A stretch of DNA of 42,946 nt from Flavobacteriales bacterium (GTDB taxonomy: Bacteria > Bacteroidota > Bacteroidia > NS11-12g > UBA955): assembly GCA_947457565.1 (NCBI GenBank), contig CANGWH010000011.1, positions 1 through 42,946 on the forward strand, given 5' to 3'. Of this stretch, positions 15,247-23,074 are shown piece by piece. The first letter of the stretch is position 1; each line of letters begins with the position of its first letter. A model generated the notes under the pieces. It did not search any database, was not told the origin of the DNA, and saw only the letters and a program-made list of their open reading frames with translations. Made by a program: the position numbers and the translations under genes.

Positions 15247-17105
15247 CGTCCAAAATGTACGAGTAATACTTGTATATCGGATGCACTTACTCCCGATATT
15301 CTTTTGGCTTGCCCAATAGTTTCTGGTTTAATGCGCTTTAATTTTTCTCTACCCTCCATGCTTATAGATTCCATGTTTGTATAATCAAAGTTGCTGGGTA
15401 TTTTTAGATCTTCTAAACGTATTAGTTTTTGTGCGGTTTCGTTTTCTCGATGTATATACGCTTGATATTTTATATCGATAGAAGCTCGTTCAAGACTTTC
15501 TTTTGTGTATTTTGACAATACAGCTCCGTGATGGGGCACGTTTATTATGTCTTCTAATTCGATTTCTGGACGTAAGAGTATTTTATTTAATCGAATTTTT
15601 TCTGTTATGCTGGTTGTGCCTTTTTTCTTGAAGTATTCTTCTACATCGGTTGGTTCGATATTAGTGTTTTTTAGGTACTCTTTGATAGTTTCAGATTCGT
15701 CCCTTTTTTTATTTAGGTTTTCGATTCTATCAGGAGAAGCAAGGCCGATTGAATATCCTATGGGTGTAAGTCGTTCATCTGCATTGTCTTGTCGTAAACT
15801 GATTCTATATTCAGCTCGTGAAGTAAACATTCGGTAGGGTTCCTCGGTTCCCTTATTTATTAGGTCATCTATAAGTACTCCGATATAGGCTTCGTTTCTT
15901 TTTAAAATTAGTGTTTCTTTATTGTTGATTTTATTTGCGGCATTAATACCTGCCATTAATCCTTGTGCTGCGGCTTCTTCGTACCCAGTAGTGCCATTAA
16001 TCTGACCAGCAAAATACAAGTTGTCGATGATTTTAGTTTCTAGACTAGGTCGTAGTTGTGTGGGCTGAAAGAAATCGTATTCTATAGCATAGCCAGGTCT
16101 AAATATTTTAACATTCTCAAAACCTGGTATGAGTCGCATCGCTTTTTCTTGGATGCGATCGGGTAGGGAAGTACTAAATCCGTTTACATATATTTCTATA
16201 GTATTCCATCCTTCCGGTTCTACAAATATTTGGTGCCTGTCCCGTTCAGCGAACCGATTAATCTTATCTTCGATACTGGGACAGTATCTGGGTCCGAGCC
16301 CGGTTATACTCCCGTTGTACATTGGACTGTCTTCAAAGCCCTCGCGTAATATTTCATGTACGTTTGGGTTTGTGTAGGTGATATAACAGCTTCGTTGTTG
16401 TGTTAAAGGGGATGTTTCATGTGAAAAGCTGAATTTTTCTGGATATTCGTCACCTTGCTGTTCTTCCATTTTTTGGTAATCTAAAGACCTGCCATCTACC
16501 CTGGGTGGTGTTCCAGTTTTCATTCTACCGGATTCAAACCCTAAACTTTCCAGTTGTGCCGTAATTCCAGTGGATGATTTTTCTCCCATTCTACCTCCAC
16601 CGAAGTTCTTCTTACCTATATGTATCAATCCATTTAGAAACGTGCCGGTAGTTAATATTACACTTTTACCTTTGATGATGCTACCCATGCTTGTTTTAAC
16701 CCCGTTTAATTGTTTCCCGTGAAACAACAATTCGGTTACGCTATCTTGGTAAAAATCTACATTGTGGTTGTGTTCTAATTGTAACCTCCATTCCTCGGCA
16801 AACCTCCACCGATCTGATTGCGCTCTTGGGCTCCACATGGCCACTCCTTTGGATCGGTTTAACATTCGGAATTGAATCATGGTTTTGTCTGTGATGATTC
16901 CGCTCATTCCGCCAAGCGCATCTATTTCTCTAACTATTTGACCTTTTGCAACTCCACCCATAGCCGGATTGCAGCTCATTTTAGCAATCGTTTCCATGTT
17001 CATCGTAATTAGCATTACTGAACAACCCATCGTAGCTGCAGCATGCGCAGCTTCACAACCCGCATGCCCTGCACCAACTACGATTACATCGTAATTAATT
17101 TCCAT
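15243..17105 (-). CDS. mnmG: tRNA uridine-5-carboxymethylaminomethyl modification enzyme MnmG (GidA)
   Basis: With MnmE it forms the (carboxymethyl)aminomethyl group at U34 of tRNAs, using FAD, NADH and methylene-THF. The FAD motif VVGAGHAGCEAA is at residues 9-20, followed by SCNPAMGGVAKGQIVREIDALGG in parts (SCNPAMGG carries a conserved Cys), FRMLNRSKG, TGTFLNG, and the NGTTGYEEAAAQG segment near residue 370. Length 620 is normal. Two of the four parS-like palindromes lie inside this gene. gidA is a frequent neighbour of bacterial origins. ybeY ends one base upstream of its start. Confidence 0.97.
   Translation of the reverse strand: MEINYDVIVVGAGHAGCEAAHAAATMGCSVMLITMNMETIAKMSCNPAMGGVAKGQIVREIDALGGMSGIITDKTMIQFRMLNRSKGVAMWSPRAQSDRWRFAEEWRLQLEHNHNVDFYQDSVTELLFHGKQLNGVKTSMGSIIKGKSVILTTGTFLNGLIHIGKKNFGGGRMGEKSSTGITAQLESLGFESGRMKTGTPPRVDGRSLDYQKMEEQQGDEYPEKFSFSHETSPLTQQRSCYITYTNPNVHEILREGFEDSPMYNGSITGLGPRYCPSIEDKINRFAERDRHQIFVEPEGWNTIEIYVNGFSTSLPDRIQEKAMRLIPGFENVKIFRPGYAIEYDFFQPTQLRPSLETKIIDNLYFAGQINGTTGYEEAAAQGLMAGINAANKINNKETLILKRNEAYIGVLIDDLINKGTEEPYRMFTSRAEYRISLRQDNADERLTPIGYSIGLASPDRIENLNKKRDESETIKEYLKNTNIEPTDVEEYFKKKGTTSITEKIRLNKILLRPEIELEDIINVPHHGAVLSKYTKESLERASIDIKYQAYIHRENETAQKLIRLEDLKIPSNFDYTNMESISMEGREKLKRIKPETIGQAKRISGVSASDIQVLLVHFGR
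16413..16428. other. parS: parS-like ParB-binding site B (inside mnmG)
   Basis: TGTTTCATGTGAAAAG matches the parS consensus TGTTTCACGTGAAACA at 13 of 16 positions. It is the weakest of the four because the central CG is broken (TG). It lies within coding sequence, where it specifies Phe-Ser-His in mnmG. Confidence 0.4.
16711..16726. other. parS: parS-like ParB-binding site C (inside mnmG)
   Basis: TGTTTCCCGTGAAACA matches the parS consensus at 15 of 16 positions, the single difference being C for A at position 7. Both outer half-sites are complete. It lies in the part of mnmG coding for LFHGKQ. Confidence 0.7.
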
Positions 17106-17106
17106 T

Positions 17107-17568
17107 TTAAATAGTTATTGTTTCCCGTGAAACGCTGGTTAATTCCTTCCACAAAGATAAACAGCTCTCCTCTTCTTTTCTCATAGATTTAGCTTCCTCA
17201 ATAGACTTGTCGTTGAACCCAATTAAATGAAGAAAACCGTGCGACATGACGCGTATCAATTCCTCTTCCTCGCTAACCTTATAGGATAGTGCATGGTCTT
17301 TTATCCTTTCTTTCGATATATAAAGTTCGCCCATAACAGAGTTATCATTATCACTTAAATCAAAGGTGATTATATCGGTGTAATAGTCGTGTTGCAAGTG
17401 TTCTCGATTTATTTTTAACAACTCGTCATCCAAGAGGAAGACGTAATTAAGAGAAACATTATTAATCTTTACAGAGTGAGAAATACGCTTAACCAAAGTT
17501 CTAAAACAATCTCTGTTGGCCTTGTTTAAAAAGCCGCATCTTCCTGAAAATGAAACAGTTATACTCAT
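17107..17568 (-). CDS. ybeY: endoribonuclease YbeY (16S rRNA maturation)
   Basis: A 153-residue UPF0054 metalloprotein that takes part in 16S rRNA 3' maturation and ribosome quality control. The metal motif is HGFLHLIGFND: His110 and His114 are present, but the third His of the usual HGxLHLxGYDH is Asp120. The same H-to-D change is common in Bacteroidota YbeY, so the site is probably functional with Asp as ligand. The GELYIS segment upstream is conserved. A parS-like site covers the last codons. It overlaps the CHU_C protein gene by four bases and precedes mnmG by one base. Confidence 0.92.
   Translation of the reverse strand: MSITVSFSGRCGFLNKANRDCFRTLVKRISHSVKINNVSLNYVFLLDDELLKINREHLQHDYYTDIITFDLSDNDNSVMGELYISKERIKDHALSYKVSEEEELIRVMSHGFLHLIGFNDKSIEEAKSMRKEEESCLSLWKELTSVSRETITI
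17119..17134. other. parS: parS-like ParB-binding site D (3' end of ybeY)
   Basis: TGTTTCCCGTGAAACG matches the parS consensus at 14 of 16 positions and shares the CCCG centre with site C. It overlaps codons for Val-Ser-Arg-Glu-Thr at the ybeY C-terminus. Confidence 0.6.
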
Positions 17569-19340
17569 TTTAACAACAAAACAGAACCCGATTGAACCAC
17601 CCTCTTATTTCTGTAAACAGCAGTAAATTGATAGACATACACCCCATCACTTACAGCATTGCCTCGTAGATCATTTCCACCCCAACCCTCGATCGCATCT
17701 CCAGACCAAATTTGCTCCCCCCATCGATTATATATATCAAATGTACTCTCCCCTCGAGAAATAGCAGGGTTGCTAATTTTAAAAATAGGATTTAATCCAG
17801 CGGGCGTAAATGCAGTGGGAATTAGTAGCGTATCTTTTACATTGCTGTTGTAACCCAAATCTACCACTAGGTCATTGGATAAAGAAACGCTTCCGTTATT
17901 GTTGTTTGTTGCCTCTACTCTAAATCGTTGAAGCCCTTCCCATAGGCCACTGATGACCTTGAAGCTGTCTTCGGTGTTTTGAAATGACTGAACCGTTTCC
18001 CAAACACTTGTCAACGTATTGTATCTGTTTAAATTATAAGTGATAGAATTACTGCATGTTGCACATAACCAACCCCAATATCTATTCCAAAACAATTTCC
18101 CCCCTGACAATCGCAACCAAATGTTGGTGTGAATGGTGGATGTGTCAAAACCCTTGCCGCAATTATCTTGTCTAACAACTCGATATCGGTAATATCCGGA
18201 ATTCACAGCAACGGCCAAATCATTACTATTAATACTCTTACTAGTGGCGGACAGCCCCGAATTAATAAACGACGAAGAAACACTCCAACCGCCAGCAGGA
18301 CCCATTTTTTCAAGAATATAAGAAAACCCCGGACTTAGTAACCCAGAGTTTCCAAGTATATCCAAAGAGTTTCCATTTACGCTAACCATTTCTAAGCTTG
18401 GAGGGTTGGTTTTGGACAACGATGGAAGTTGTATGGCTATTCGGTTAGAACTTGACGTAAGACTAGCCCCAGACTTTTTACAGCGAAAGAAATAGTCATA
18501 CGTAACGTCCAGATTCAAATTGGAATCAACAATAAGCATAGAAGCCCCTAACCAAATTCCTGCCTTAACCATTTTCCATTGATTGGTTTTTGTATTGAAT
18601 CGATATAACCAAAAAGAATCCGAAGCCCAGCCGATGTAAGGGCTTAAAAGCAGACTGCATTTTCTAGAACAATAGTAATTAGGGTCTACTTGAACACTTA
18701 GAAAAGGTGGTGTATGATAACTACTTAATATACCACCATTTAAACAACTATCAAATGCTGCAATACTAAACTTAATTGTCCCGAAATTTGCAGGATTAAA
18801 AGTCGATTTGGCAAAGGAGTAGAACAACGAAAAAGTGTCTTTTAAAAGCACATTAGTTCCACCATTTTCCTTGAATAAACTAAATCCTTTAATATCATTC
18901 ACGGAGGGTTTTGTCCAACCGGCTATTAAATTTTGTGATGCATAGTTGACGGATACGCTATCGGGTTCAAACAAGAACGGAGCCATATCATCAACTAAAA
19001 CACGATTGCTAACCAAAGAATCTATTCCATTACAGGCAAAGTGAGAAGAAATATAAATTTCCCAACGTTTATTGTTAGGTACCGTTGCGGAAATAAGGGA
19101 TACGTTTAATGTGGAAATTTGTTTGAGTAACACATAGGGTGCCGCCGCATCTTCTCTACCGTATACCCTGTGAAATTGAAACGACCCACAAGCATCAGCG
19201 TCATTAACCGTTAATGAGACGGTGAGATTATTTGTGAATTTATCTAAACAAACTCTACTTACACGTGCCGGTGTATTCATCCCAAGTAAAACTTGTGTGA
19301 ACAAAGAAAACAGAGCGCTATGTAAGATCTTTATTTTCAA
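17565..19340 (-). CDS. secreted protein with gliding-motility-type T9SS C-terminal domain (CHU_C)
   Basis: A 591-residue secreted protein. The N-terminal 20 residues form a signal peptide; the middle consists of fibronectin/Ig-like beta domains with many Trp and paired Cys residues. The last 85 residues match the gliding-motility-associated C-terminal domain: LLIPTAFTPAG, then FDIYNRWGEQIWSG, then GVYVYQFTA. This domain directs export by the type IX secretion system. The start is TTG at 19340, two bases after the upstream stop; the first in-frame ATG (19280) would remove the signal peptide. The ligand or function is unknown. Confidence 0.85.
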   Translation of the reverse strand: MKIKILHSALFSLFTQVLLGMNTPARVSRVCLDKFTNNLTVSLTVNDADACGSFQFHRVYGREDAAAPYVLLKQISTLNVSLISATVPNNKRWEIYISSHFACNGIDSLVSNRVLVDDMAPFLFEPDSVSVNYASQNLIAGWTKPSVNDIKGFSLFKENGGTNVLLKDTFSLFYSFAKSTFNPANFGTIKFSIAAFDSCLNGGILSSYHTPPFLSVQVDPNYYCSRKCSLLLSPYIGWASDSFWLYRFNTKTNQWKMVKAGIWLGASMLIVDSNLNLDVTYDYFFRCKKSGASLTSSSNRIAIQLPSLSKTNPPSLEMVSVNGNSLDILGNSGLLSPGFSYILEKMGPAGGWSVSSSFINSGLSATSKSINSNDLAVAVNSGYYRYRVVRQDNCGKGFDTSTIHTNIWLRLSGGKLFWNRYWGWLCATCSNSITYNLNRYNTLTSVWETVQSFQNTEDSFKVISGLWEGLQRFRVEATNNNNGSVSLSNDLVVDLGYNSNVKDTLLIPTAFTPAGLNPIFKISNPAISRGESTFDIYNRWGEQIWSGDAIEGWGGNDLRGNAVSDGVYVYQFTAVYRNKRVVQSGSVLLLK

Positions 19341-19342
19341 AG

Positions 19343-20623
19343 CTAAATATTTCCTGCTAATGCAGTAACAAACGAATTATCATTCAAATACTTGTTTGCA
19401 CAATGCAAAATTTCTTCTGAACTGATAGACCAAATTTCTGGTAACACCGTTGCATAGTAATTGGTATCTTGATGTTTCATAATGTTACTTTGAACTTTGC
19501 CAGACAACGCAAACGGTCCATCAAATCCAGAACGAAAAACACCAGAATAATATTGTTTTAATTTTGTTAATTCTTCTAATTCAATAAGATTCAATCGAAG
19601 GTCAGCAAAAATTGATTCAATGGCAACTAGTGTTTTTTCCATGTTGTTTGAATTCATCTCCCCCGAAATTATCCAAGTGTAATCATCAAATGCCGGTTTG
19701 AAATAACTGCCAATACCATAGGTTAACCCTTGTTTTTCGCGTAATTCCTGCATTAATCTGCTGCCGAAATATCCCCCCAAAACCAAATTTAATAAAGTTA
19801 AAACATGTCTTTCTCTCTGGTTTACAGGAACAATGTGTTTAACCATCTGTAAGCTAACTTGACTTGCATTCGGTAGTTCTTTTTTTATAACCGTACCTTC
19901 CATACCAGAATACGTAGAACTTACTTTTGGATTTGGCGTAAAAACCGATGAACTTTCTATTGAAATTAAGGATTCAATTAAGGCCACAATAGAAGCATCT
20001 ACATCACCAGACAAAAAAATCATAGCAGATCCTACCTTCAAATGCGTTCTCCGAAATTCATTCAATTGCTCGCTGGTGATCTTGGCTAATTGTTCAATTT
20101 CACCAAACCTGGACAACGAATTCTCCAAGCCATATAAGGATTCCAAAGAAATACGATTGCTCCAATACTTGGGAGTTTGTTGTTGTCGCTCTATGCCCGC
20201 GGTTCTTACCATTATTGCGTTATCTACCTCAAAAACAGGGTAAGAAACAGTGCTTATATTGTTCAATACCCAAGGTATTACAATAGCACCATGTTTCTTC
20301 TGAAAACGAATAGATAAACTAGTGGTTGAAACACTTGTATCCATGGAATAAGAAACACCATAATAGTCAAGCTTTTTAATTATTTCCTCTTCAGAAATCC
20401 CCTCGTTACCAGAAAACAACATTTCCGCAGCTAAATTCGCTAAAAAAGGTACAAATGCATTTCTGCTTCCCGCCATCCAAAACAACTCCATTCTAACAAT
20501 TTCTAACTGAGGAGTGCCGTGAATGAAAGAAGGAATTTTGTTTTTAATAAAACTTGTTTCAAGTGAAGGAATAGGAAATTCCGATATTGAAATGGGAGCG
20601 GGTCTTACACTTCTGAAATTCAT
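19343..20623 (-). CDS. M16 family peptidase-like subunit, catalytically inactive
   Basis: A 426-residue member of the M16 (pitrilysin/processing peptidase) family. The zinc motif HxxEH is lost: the corresponding stretch reads ANLAAEMLFSG. The C-terminal substrate-binding R/Y motif is retained in LREKQGLTYGIGSYF. This pattern matches the non-catalytic partner of bacterial M16B heterodimers and the alpha subunit of mitochondrial processing peptidase. The catalytic partner is directly upstream, overlapping by four bases, which supports a heterodimer. Confidence 0.9.
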   Translation of the reverse strand: MNFRSVRPAPISISEFPIPSLETSFIKNKIPSFIHGTPQLEIVRMELFWMAGSRNAFVPFLANLAAEMLFSGNEGISEEEIIKKLDYYGVSYSMDTSVSTTSLSIRFQKKHGAIVIPWVLNNISTVSYPVFEVDNAIMVRTAGIERQQQTPKYWSNRISLESLYGLENSLSRFGEIEQLAKITSEQLNEFRRTHLKVGSAMIFLSGDVDASIVALIESLISIESSSVFTPNPKVSSTYSGMEGTVIKKELPNASQVSLQMVKHIVPVNQRERHVLTLLNLVLGGYFGSRLMQELREKQGLTYGIGSYFKPAFDDYTWIISGEMNSNNMEKTLVAIESIFADLRLNLIELEELTKLKQYYSGVFRSGFDGPFALSGKVQSNIMKHQDTNYYATVLPEIWSISSEEILHCANKYLNDNSFVTALAGNI

Positions 20624-21885
20624 GCGTTTGACTTGGGGGTATAATGGATGGTTTGAAAGATATCGTTATTTAACACTTTTTTAGAAACTGCGATGATATC
20701 CTCTGCGGTAATGTTATCCAAAATGCTAGTTTCTTGATTTATCAAAGACAAGGAGTCAATGTTTTCGTAGTAACATAATTTTTGAGCAATTTGCATGGGC
20801 TGTGTGCGCTCAACAAGTAATTGCGTTGATATTCTGTTTTTCACCCCTATCAAACGTTCTGAAAATGTAACGTCACTGTACAATTTGTTAAGCTCCGTAA
20901 ACAATCCTTCCTTAGCCGTATCAAATGAAATACCATCGTTTAAAATACCATACAAAATGAACATTCCTTCGTCAATTCCTTTCAAGTAAAAACATTCAGA
21001 AGCGTTGAATAATTGTTGCTTTTTAACCAGTTCAATTTGTAAAGGAGAAACATCTGAACCACCCAATAATTCTGCAAATAGTTCCATGCACAGTGAATCA
21101 TGAAGATTCTTTACTGATGGTCCTTCCCAAACTAAAAATATGGCCGGGTTTGGAGATAGATCAGTTTCTTCAATAATTGACGGTGAAAGTTTCTCCTGAG
21201 AAATATAAGAACTAGAATTTCGTAAAGAACGTGGCTCAATACTACCAAACCACTTCTCGGCTAATTCTTGGGCCTTTTCCCAAGATATATTTCCAACTAA
21301 ACTTACAATAGCATTGGATGGACAATAAAATTTGTTGTAAAACGACTGAACATTCTGCAAACTCGCTTCCTCAATATGCTCAAAGGTTAAACCAATAGTT
21401 GGCCAGCGATAACTGCTTTTTTCATACAACGCCTTGCGGATATGATGCCATAACATCCCGAATGGGGCATTAAAACAACGCTGTTTAAACTCTTCAACCA
21501 CCACACCCTGCTGAACTTTAAGAGAATTTTCATTGATGTTTAATGAAAACATACGATCACTTTCTAACCAAAAAGCCGTTTCAACATTTTCTTGAGGCAT
21601 CACCAAATAATAATTCGTAAAATCATTGTTGGTAAATGCATTGTTTTGACCGCCCGCTTCTTCTACTTCTTTGTCGAAAATCGGCACATTTGCGCTACCA
21701 GAGAACATCAAATGTTCAAATAAATGTGCAAACCCAGTGCGTTCTTCATCCTCGTCTCGAGCACCAACTCGATACAAAGTATTTAAAACAATGCTAGTTC
21801 GACTTTTGTCTTCAACATGAATAAAGCAAAGTCCGTTTCTTAATTGAAGTTTATTGTATTCAATCACAATACAAAAATACTCCAT
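20620..21885 (-). CDS. M16 family zinc metallopeptidase, catalytic subunit
   Basis: A 421-residue M16B peptidase. The inverted zinc motif is HLFEH at residues 54-58, with the third ligand likely Glu131 in QGVVVEEFKQR; NNAFTNNDFTNYY is another family segment. No signal peptide is evident, so a cytoplasmic or periplasmic location remains open. The ATG at 21885 is used; the frame extends ten codons further, but that extension enters the terminator downstream of ssb. The inactive partner follows with a four-base overlap. Confidence 0.9.
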   Translation of the reverse strand: MEYFCIVIEYNKLQLRNGLCFIHVEDKSRTSIVLNTLYRVGARDEDEERTGFAHLFEHLMFSGSANVPIFDKEVEEAGGQNNAFTNNDFTNYYLVMPQENVETAFWLESDRMFSLNINENSLKVQQGVVVEEFKQRCFNAPFGMLWHHIRKALYEKSSYRWPTIGLTFEHIEEASLQNVQSFYNKFYCPSNAIVSLVGNISWEKAQELAEKWFGSIEPRSLRNSSSYISQEKLSPSIIEETDLSPNPAIFLVWEGPSVKNLHDSLCMELFAELLGGSDVSPLQIELVKKQQLFNASECFYLKGIDEGMFILYGILNDGISFDTAKEGLFTELNKLYSDVTFSERLIGVKNRISTQLLVERTQPMQIAQKLCYYENIDSLSLINQETSILDNITAEDIIAVSKKVLNNDIFQTIHYTPKSNA

Positions 21886-21900
21886 AGTTTTACCTAGATT

Positions 21901-21932
21901 AAAAAAGAAGGCCACACAAAATCTGTGTGACC
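21901..21932 (-). terminator. Rho-independent terminator after ssb
   Basis: On the minus strand the RNA would form a nine-base-pair stem (GGTCACACA against TGTGTGGCC, one G-U pair, arms 21932-21924 and 21918-21910) followed by a U-rich tail CTTCTTTTTT at 21910-21901. It lies between the ssb stop and the M16 gene, whose ATG is only 15 bases past the tail. Confidence 0.75.
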
Positions 21933-21950
21933 TCTTTTCTCATCGATGAA

Positions 21951-22331
21951 TTAAAAACGCACGTCTTCTACACGAAGATTCTCCATGTCAGAGGCCTTGT
22001 TGTTTTTGATTACTAGAAAATCAGAAACTACCACCTCAGAAAAGGATTTCTTTTGTCCATCGGTGTCGATAAAGTTCCGGTGTTGGAGTTTTCCCTCCAC
22101 CACTAATCGAGAACCTTTGGCTACAACCTTTTCAAAACGATCGGCAAGTTTACCCCATGCCACTAGTCGATGCCATTCCGTTCTTTCTTGCCATGAACCA
22201 CCCTGATCTTTACTTTTTTCTGTGGTTGCAAGACTTACCTTGGCGCGGACTTTTCCGTTTTCAAACTTTGTAACTTCTGGTGCTAAACCTACGTTACCTA
22301 CTAGACGAACTGAGTTAATTAGAACTTTCAT
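21951..22331 (-). CDS. ssb: single-stranded DNA-binding protein
   Basis: A 126-residue OB-fold protein that coats single-stranded DNA. Landmarks: NSVRLVGNVGLAPEV, RTEWHRLVAWGKLADRFEKVV and KGSRLVVEGKLQHRNF. The flexible linker is very short, and the C-terminus ends LRVEDVRF rather than the acidic DDxIPF tip that recruits partner proteins, so this could be a specialised paralogue. The ATG at 22331 is chosen; a GTG two codons earlier is possible. A terminator follows. The leader carries repeats that overlap the start codon. Confidence 0.93.
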   Translation of the reverse strand: MKVLINSVRLVGNVGLAPEVTKFENGKVRAKVSLATTEKSKDQGGSWQERTEWHRLVAWGKLADRFEKVVAKGSRLVVEGKLQHRNFIDTDGQKKSFSEVVVSDFLVIKNNKASDMENLRVEDVRF

Positions 22332-22365
22332 AAACACTTAAATTAATACATTATAAACACTTAAA
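22330..22365. repeat. direct repeat ATAAACACTTAAA in the ssb leader
   Basis: Two identical 13-base copies at 22330-22342 and 22353-22365, 23 bases apart; the first overlaps the ssb start codon. A related copy, TAAACGTTTAA, occurs at 22474-22484. They lie in the transcribed leader predicted from the -7 box at 22418, so they could be operator or translational control sites for ssb. Confidence 0.5.
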
Positions 22366-22417
22366 ATAAAATCACTTACAAAACAAATGTGGCCATCAGT
22401 TGCACTTGTAAGTAATG

Positions 22418-22425
22418 CAAAAATA
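22418..22425 (-). promoter_or_regulatory. -7 promoter box for ssb
   Basis: The minus strand reads TATTTTTG, giving a predicted leader of about 80 bases that contains the repeat pair. Confidence 0.45.
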
Positions 22426-22468
22426 TAAACCCCAAAAACAACTAGTCGTAGAGGATATGTTTACTTCC

Positions 22469-22494
22469 GTTTATAAACGTTTAAGTTTTTAAAC
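22469..22494. promoter_or_regulatory. paired palindromes in the ssb/zinc-finger gene divergent gap
   Basis: A perfect 10-base palindrome GTTTATAAAC (22469-22478) is followed directly by the inverted repeat GTTTAA-GTTT-TTAAAC (22479-22494). They lie upstream of both divergent genes in a 331-base gap. A protein-binding site is inferred from the symmetry only. Confidence 0.35.
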
Positions 22495-22583
22495 AGCAAA
22501 AACCAATATGTAAAACAACGTGAGAAACAACCGTATAACAACCCAAAAAGCACCAATATCGAATGCTACAACCGAACAATTTG

Positions 22584-22601
22584 TAAAATTCGCAAATTTT
22601 A
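22584..22601. promoter_or_regulatory. inverted repeat upstream of the zinc-finger gene
   Basis: TAAAATT and AATTTTA arms around a four-base CGCA centre, about 60 bases upstream of the ATG at 22663. A shortened -7-like box, TAACTTG, lies at 22633-22639. The symmetry suggests an operator, but the arms are simple AT sequence and could be chance. Confidence 0.25.
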
Positions 22602-22662
22602 TAGCAATACCGCTTTAGGGGAATTGTTGGGTTAACTTGTACAAGCCCCCAAAATCATCACT

Positions 22663-23049
22663 ATGGAAAATACCTGCTTAGAATGTTCAACCCGTTTAAA
22701 AGGAAGACTGGATAAAAAATTCTGTGACGATAATTGTCGCTCCGCCTATCACAATAAATCGTATCGAAACGACAAAGAAATTACCCGAGAAATAAATGCA
22801 GTGTTAAAAAGAAATCGACAGATTCTCAAAGAATTATATGAAAAAACGAGTAATGGATCAGCGGAAATCGATAAATTAACATTGCTTAAAAAAGGTTTTG
22901 AGTTTAATTATTTAACTCAGATAAATCGTCACCTTACCAATGAAATCGCCAATTATTGCTACGAATTTGGTTATCGCGAATTGCAAGAGGGGAAGGTTGA
23001 ATTAATTAAAATCGACAAAAACAACTATTCCCAATACAACTATGGCTAA
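22663..23049 (+). CDS. small zinc-finger protein of unknown function
   Basis: A 128-residue hypothetical protein. The N-terminus has a four-cysteine zinc site, C5-x2-C8 and C21-x3-C25, in a treble-clef-like arrangement ending CRSAYHNKS (His30 nearby). The remainder is predicted helical, with a charged helix NAVLKRNRQILKELYEK, and a Tyr-rich C-terminus. Proteins of this form occur in other Bacteroidota but I cannot name a function. It sits in the ssb divergent gap and precedes the RluB-like gene by 25 bases; the -7 box of that gene overlaps its last codons. Confidence 0.7.
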   Translation: MENTCLECSTRLKGRLDKKFCDDNCRSAYHNKSYRNDKEITREINAVLKRNRQILKELYEKTSNGSAEIDKLTLLKKGFEFNYLTQINRHLTNEIANYCYEFGYRELQEGKVELIKIDKNNYSQYNYG

Positions 23050-23054
23050 CTTTG
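23047..23054 (+). promoter_or_regulatory. -7 promoter box for the RluB-like gene
   Basis: TAACTTTG, a full match to TAnnTTTG, overlapping the stop codon of the zinc-finger gene. Its last G lies 21 bases before the GTG start. Confidence 0.55.
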
Positions 23055-23074
23055 TACAAATATTTTAGACAGCT

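Noticed and set aside
16413-17134. The palindromes in mnmG and ybeY as ordinary coding coincidence
   Set aside because: Considered because they are in codons, but a 15/16 and a 14/16 match within 400 bases, plus two others nearby, is better explained by parS.
22332-22662. A tRNA, small RNA or CRISPR-like array suggested by the repeats near ssb
   Set aside because: Only two exact copies and one related copy, with no spacer regularity, no cloverleaf and no cas genes.
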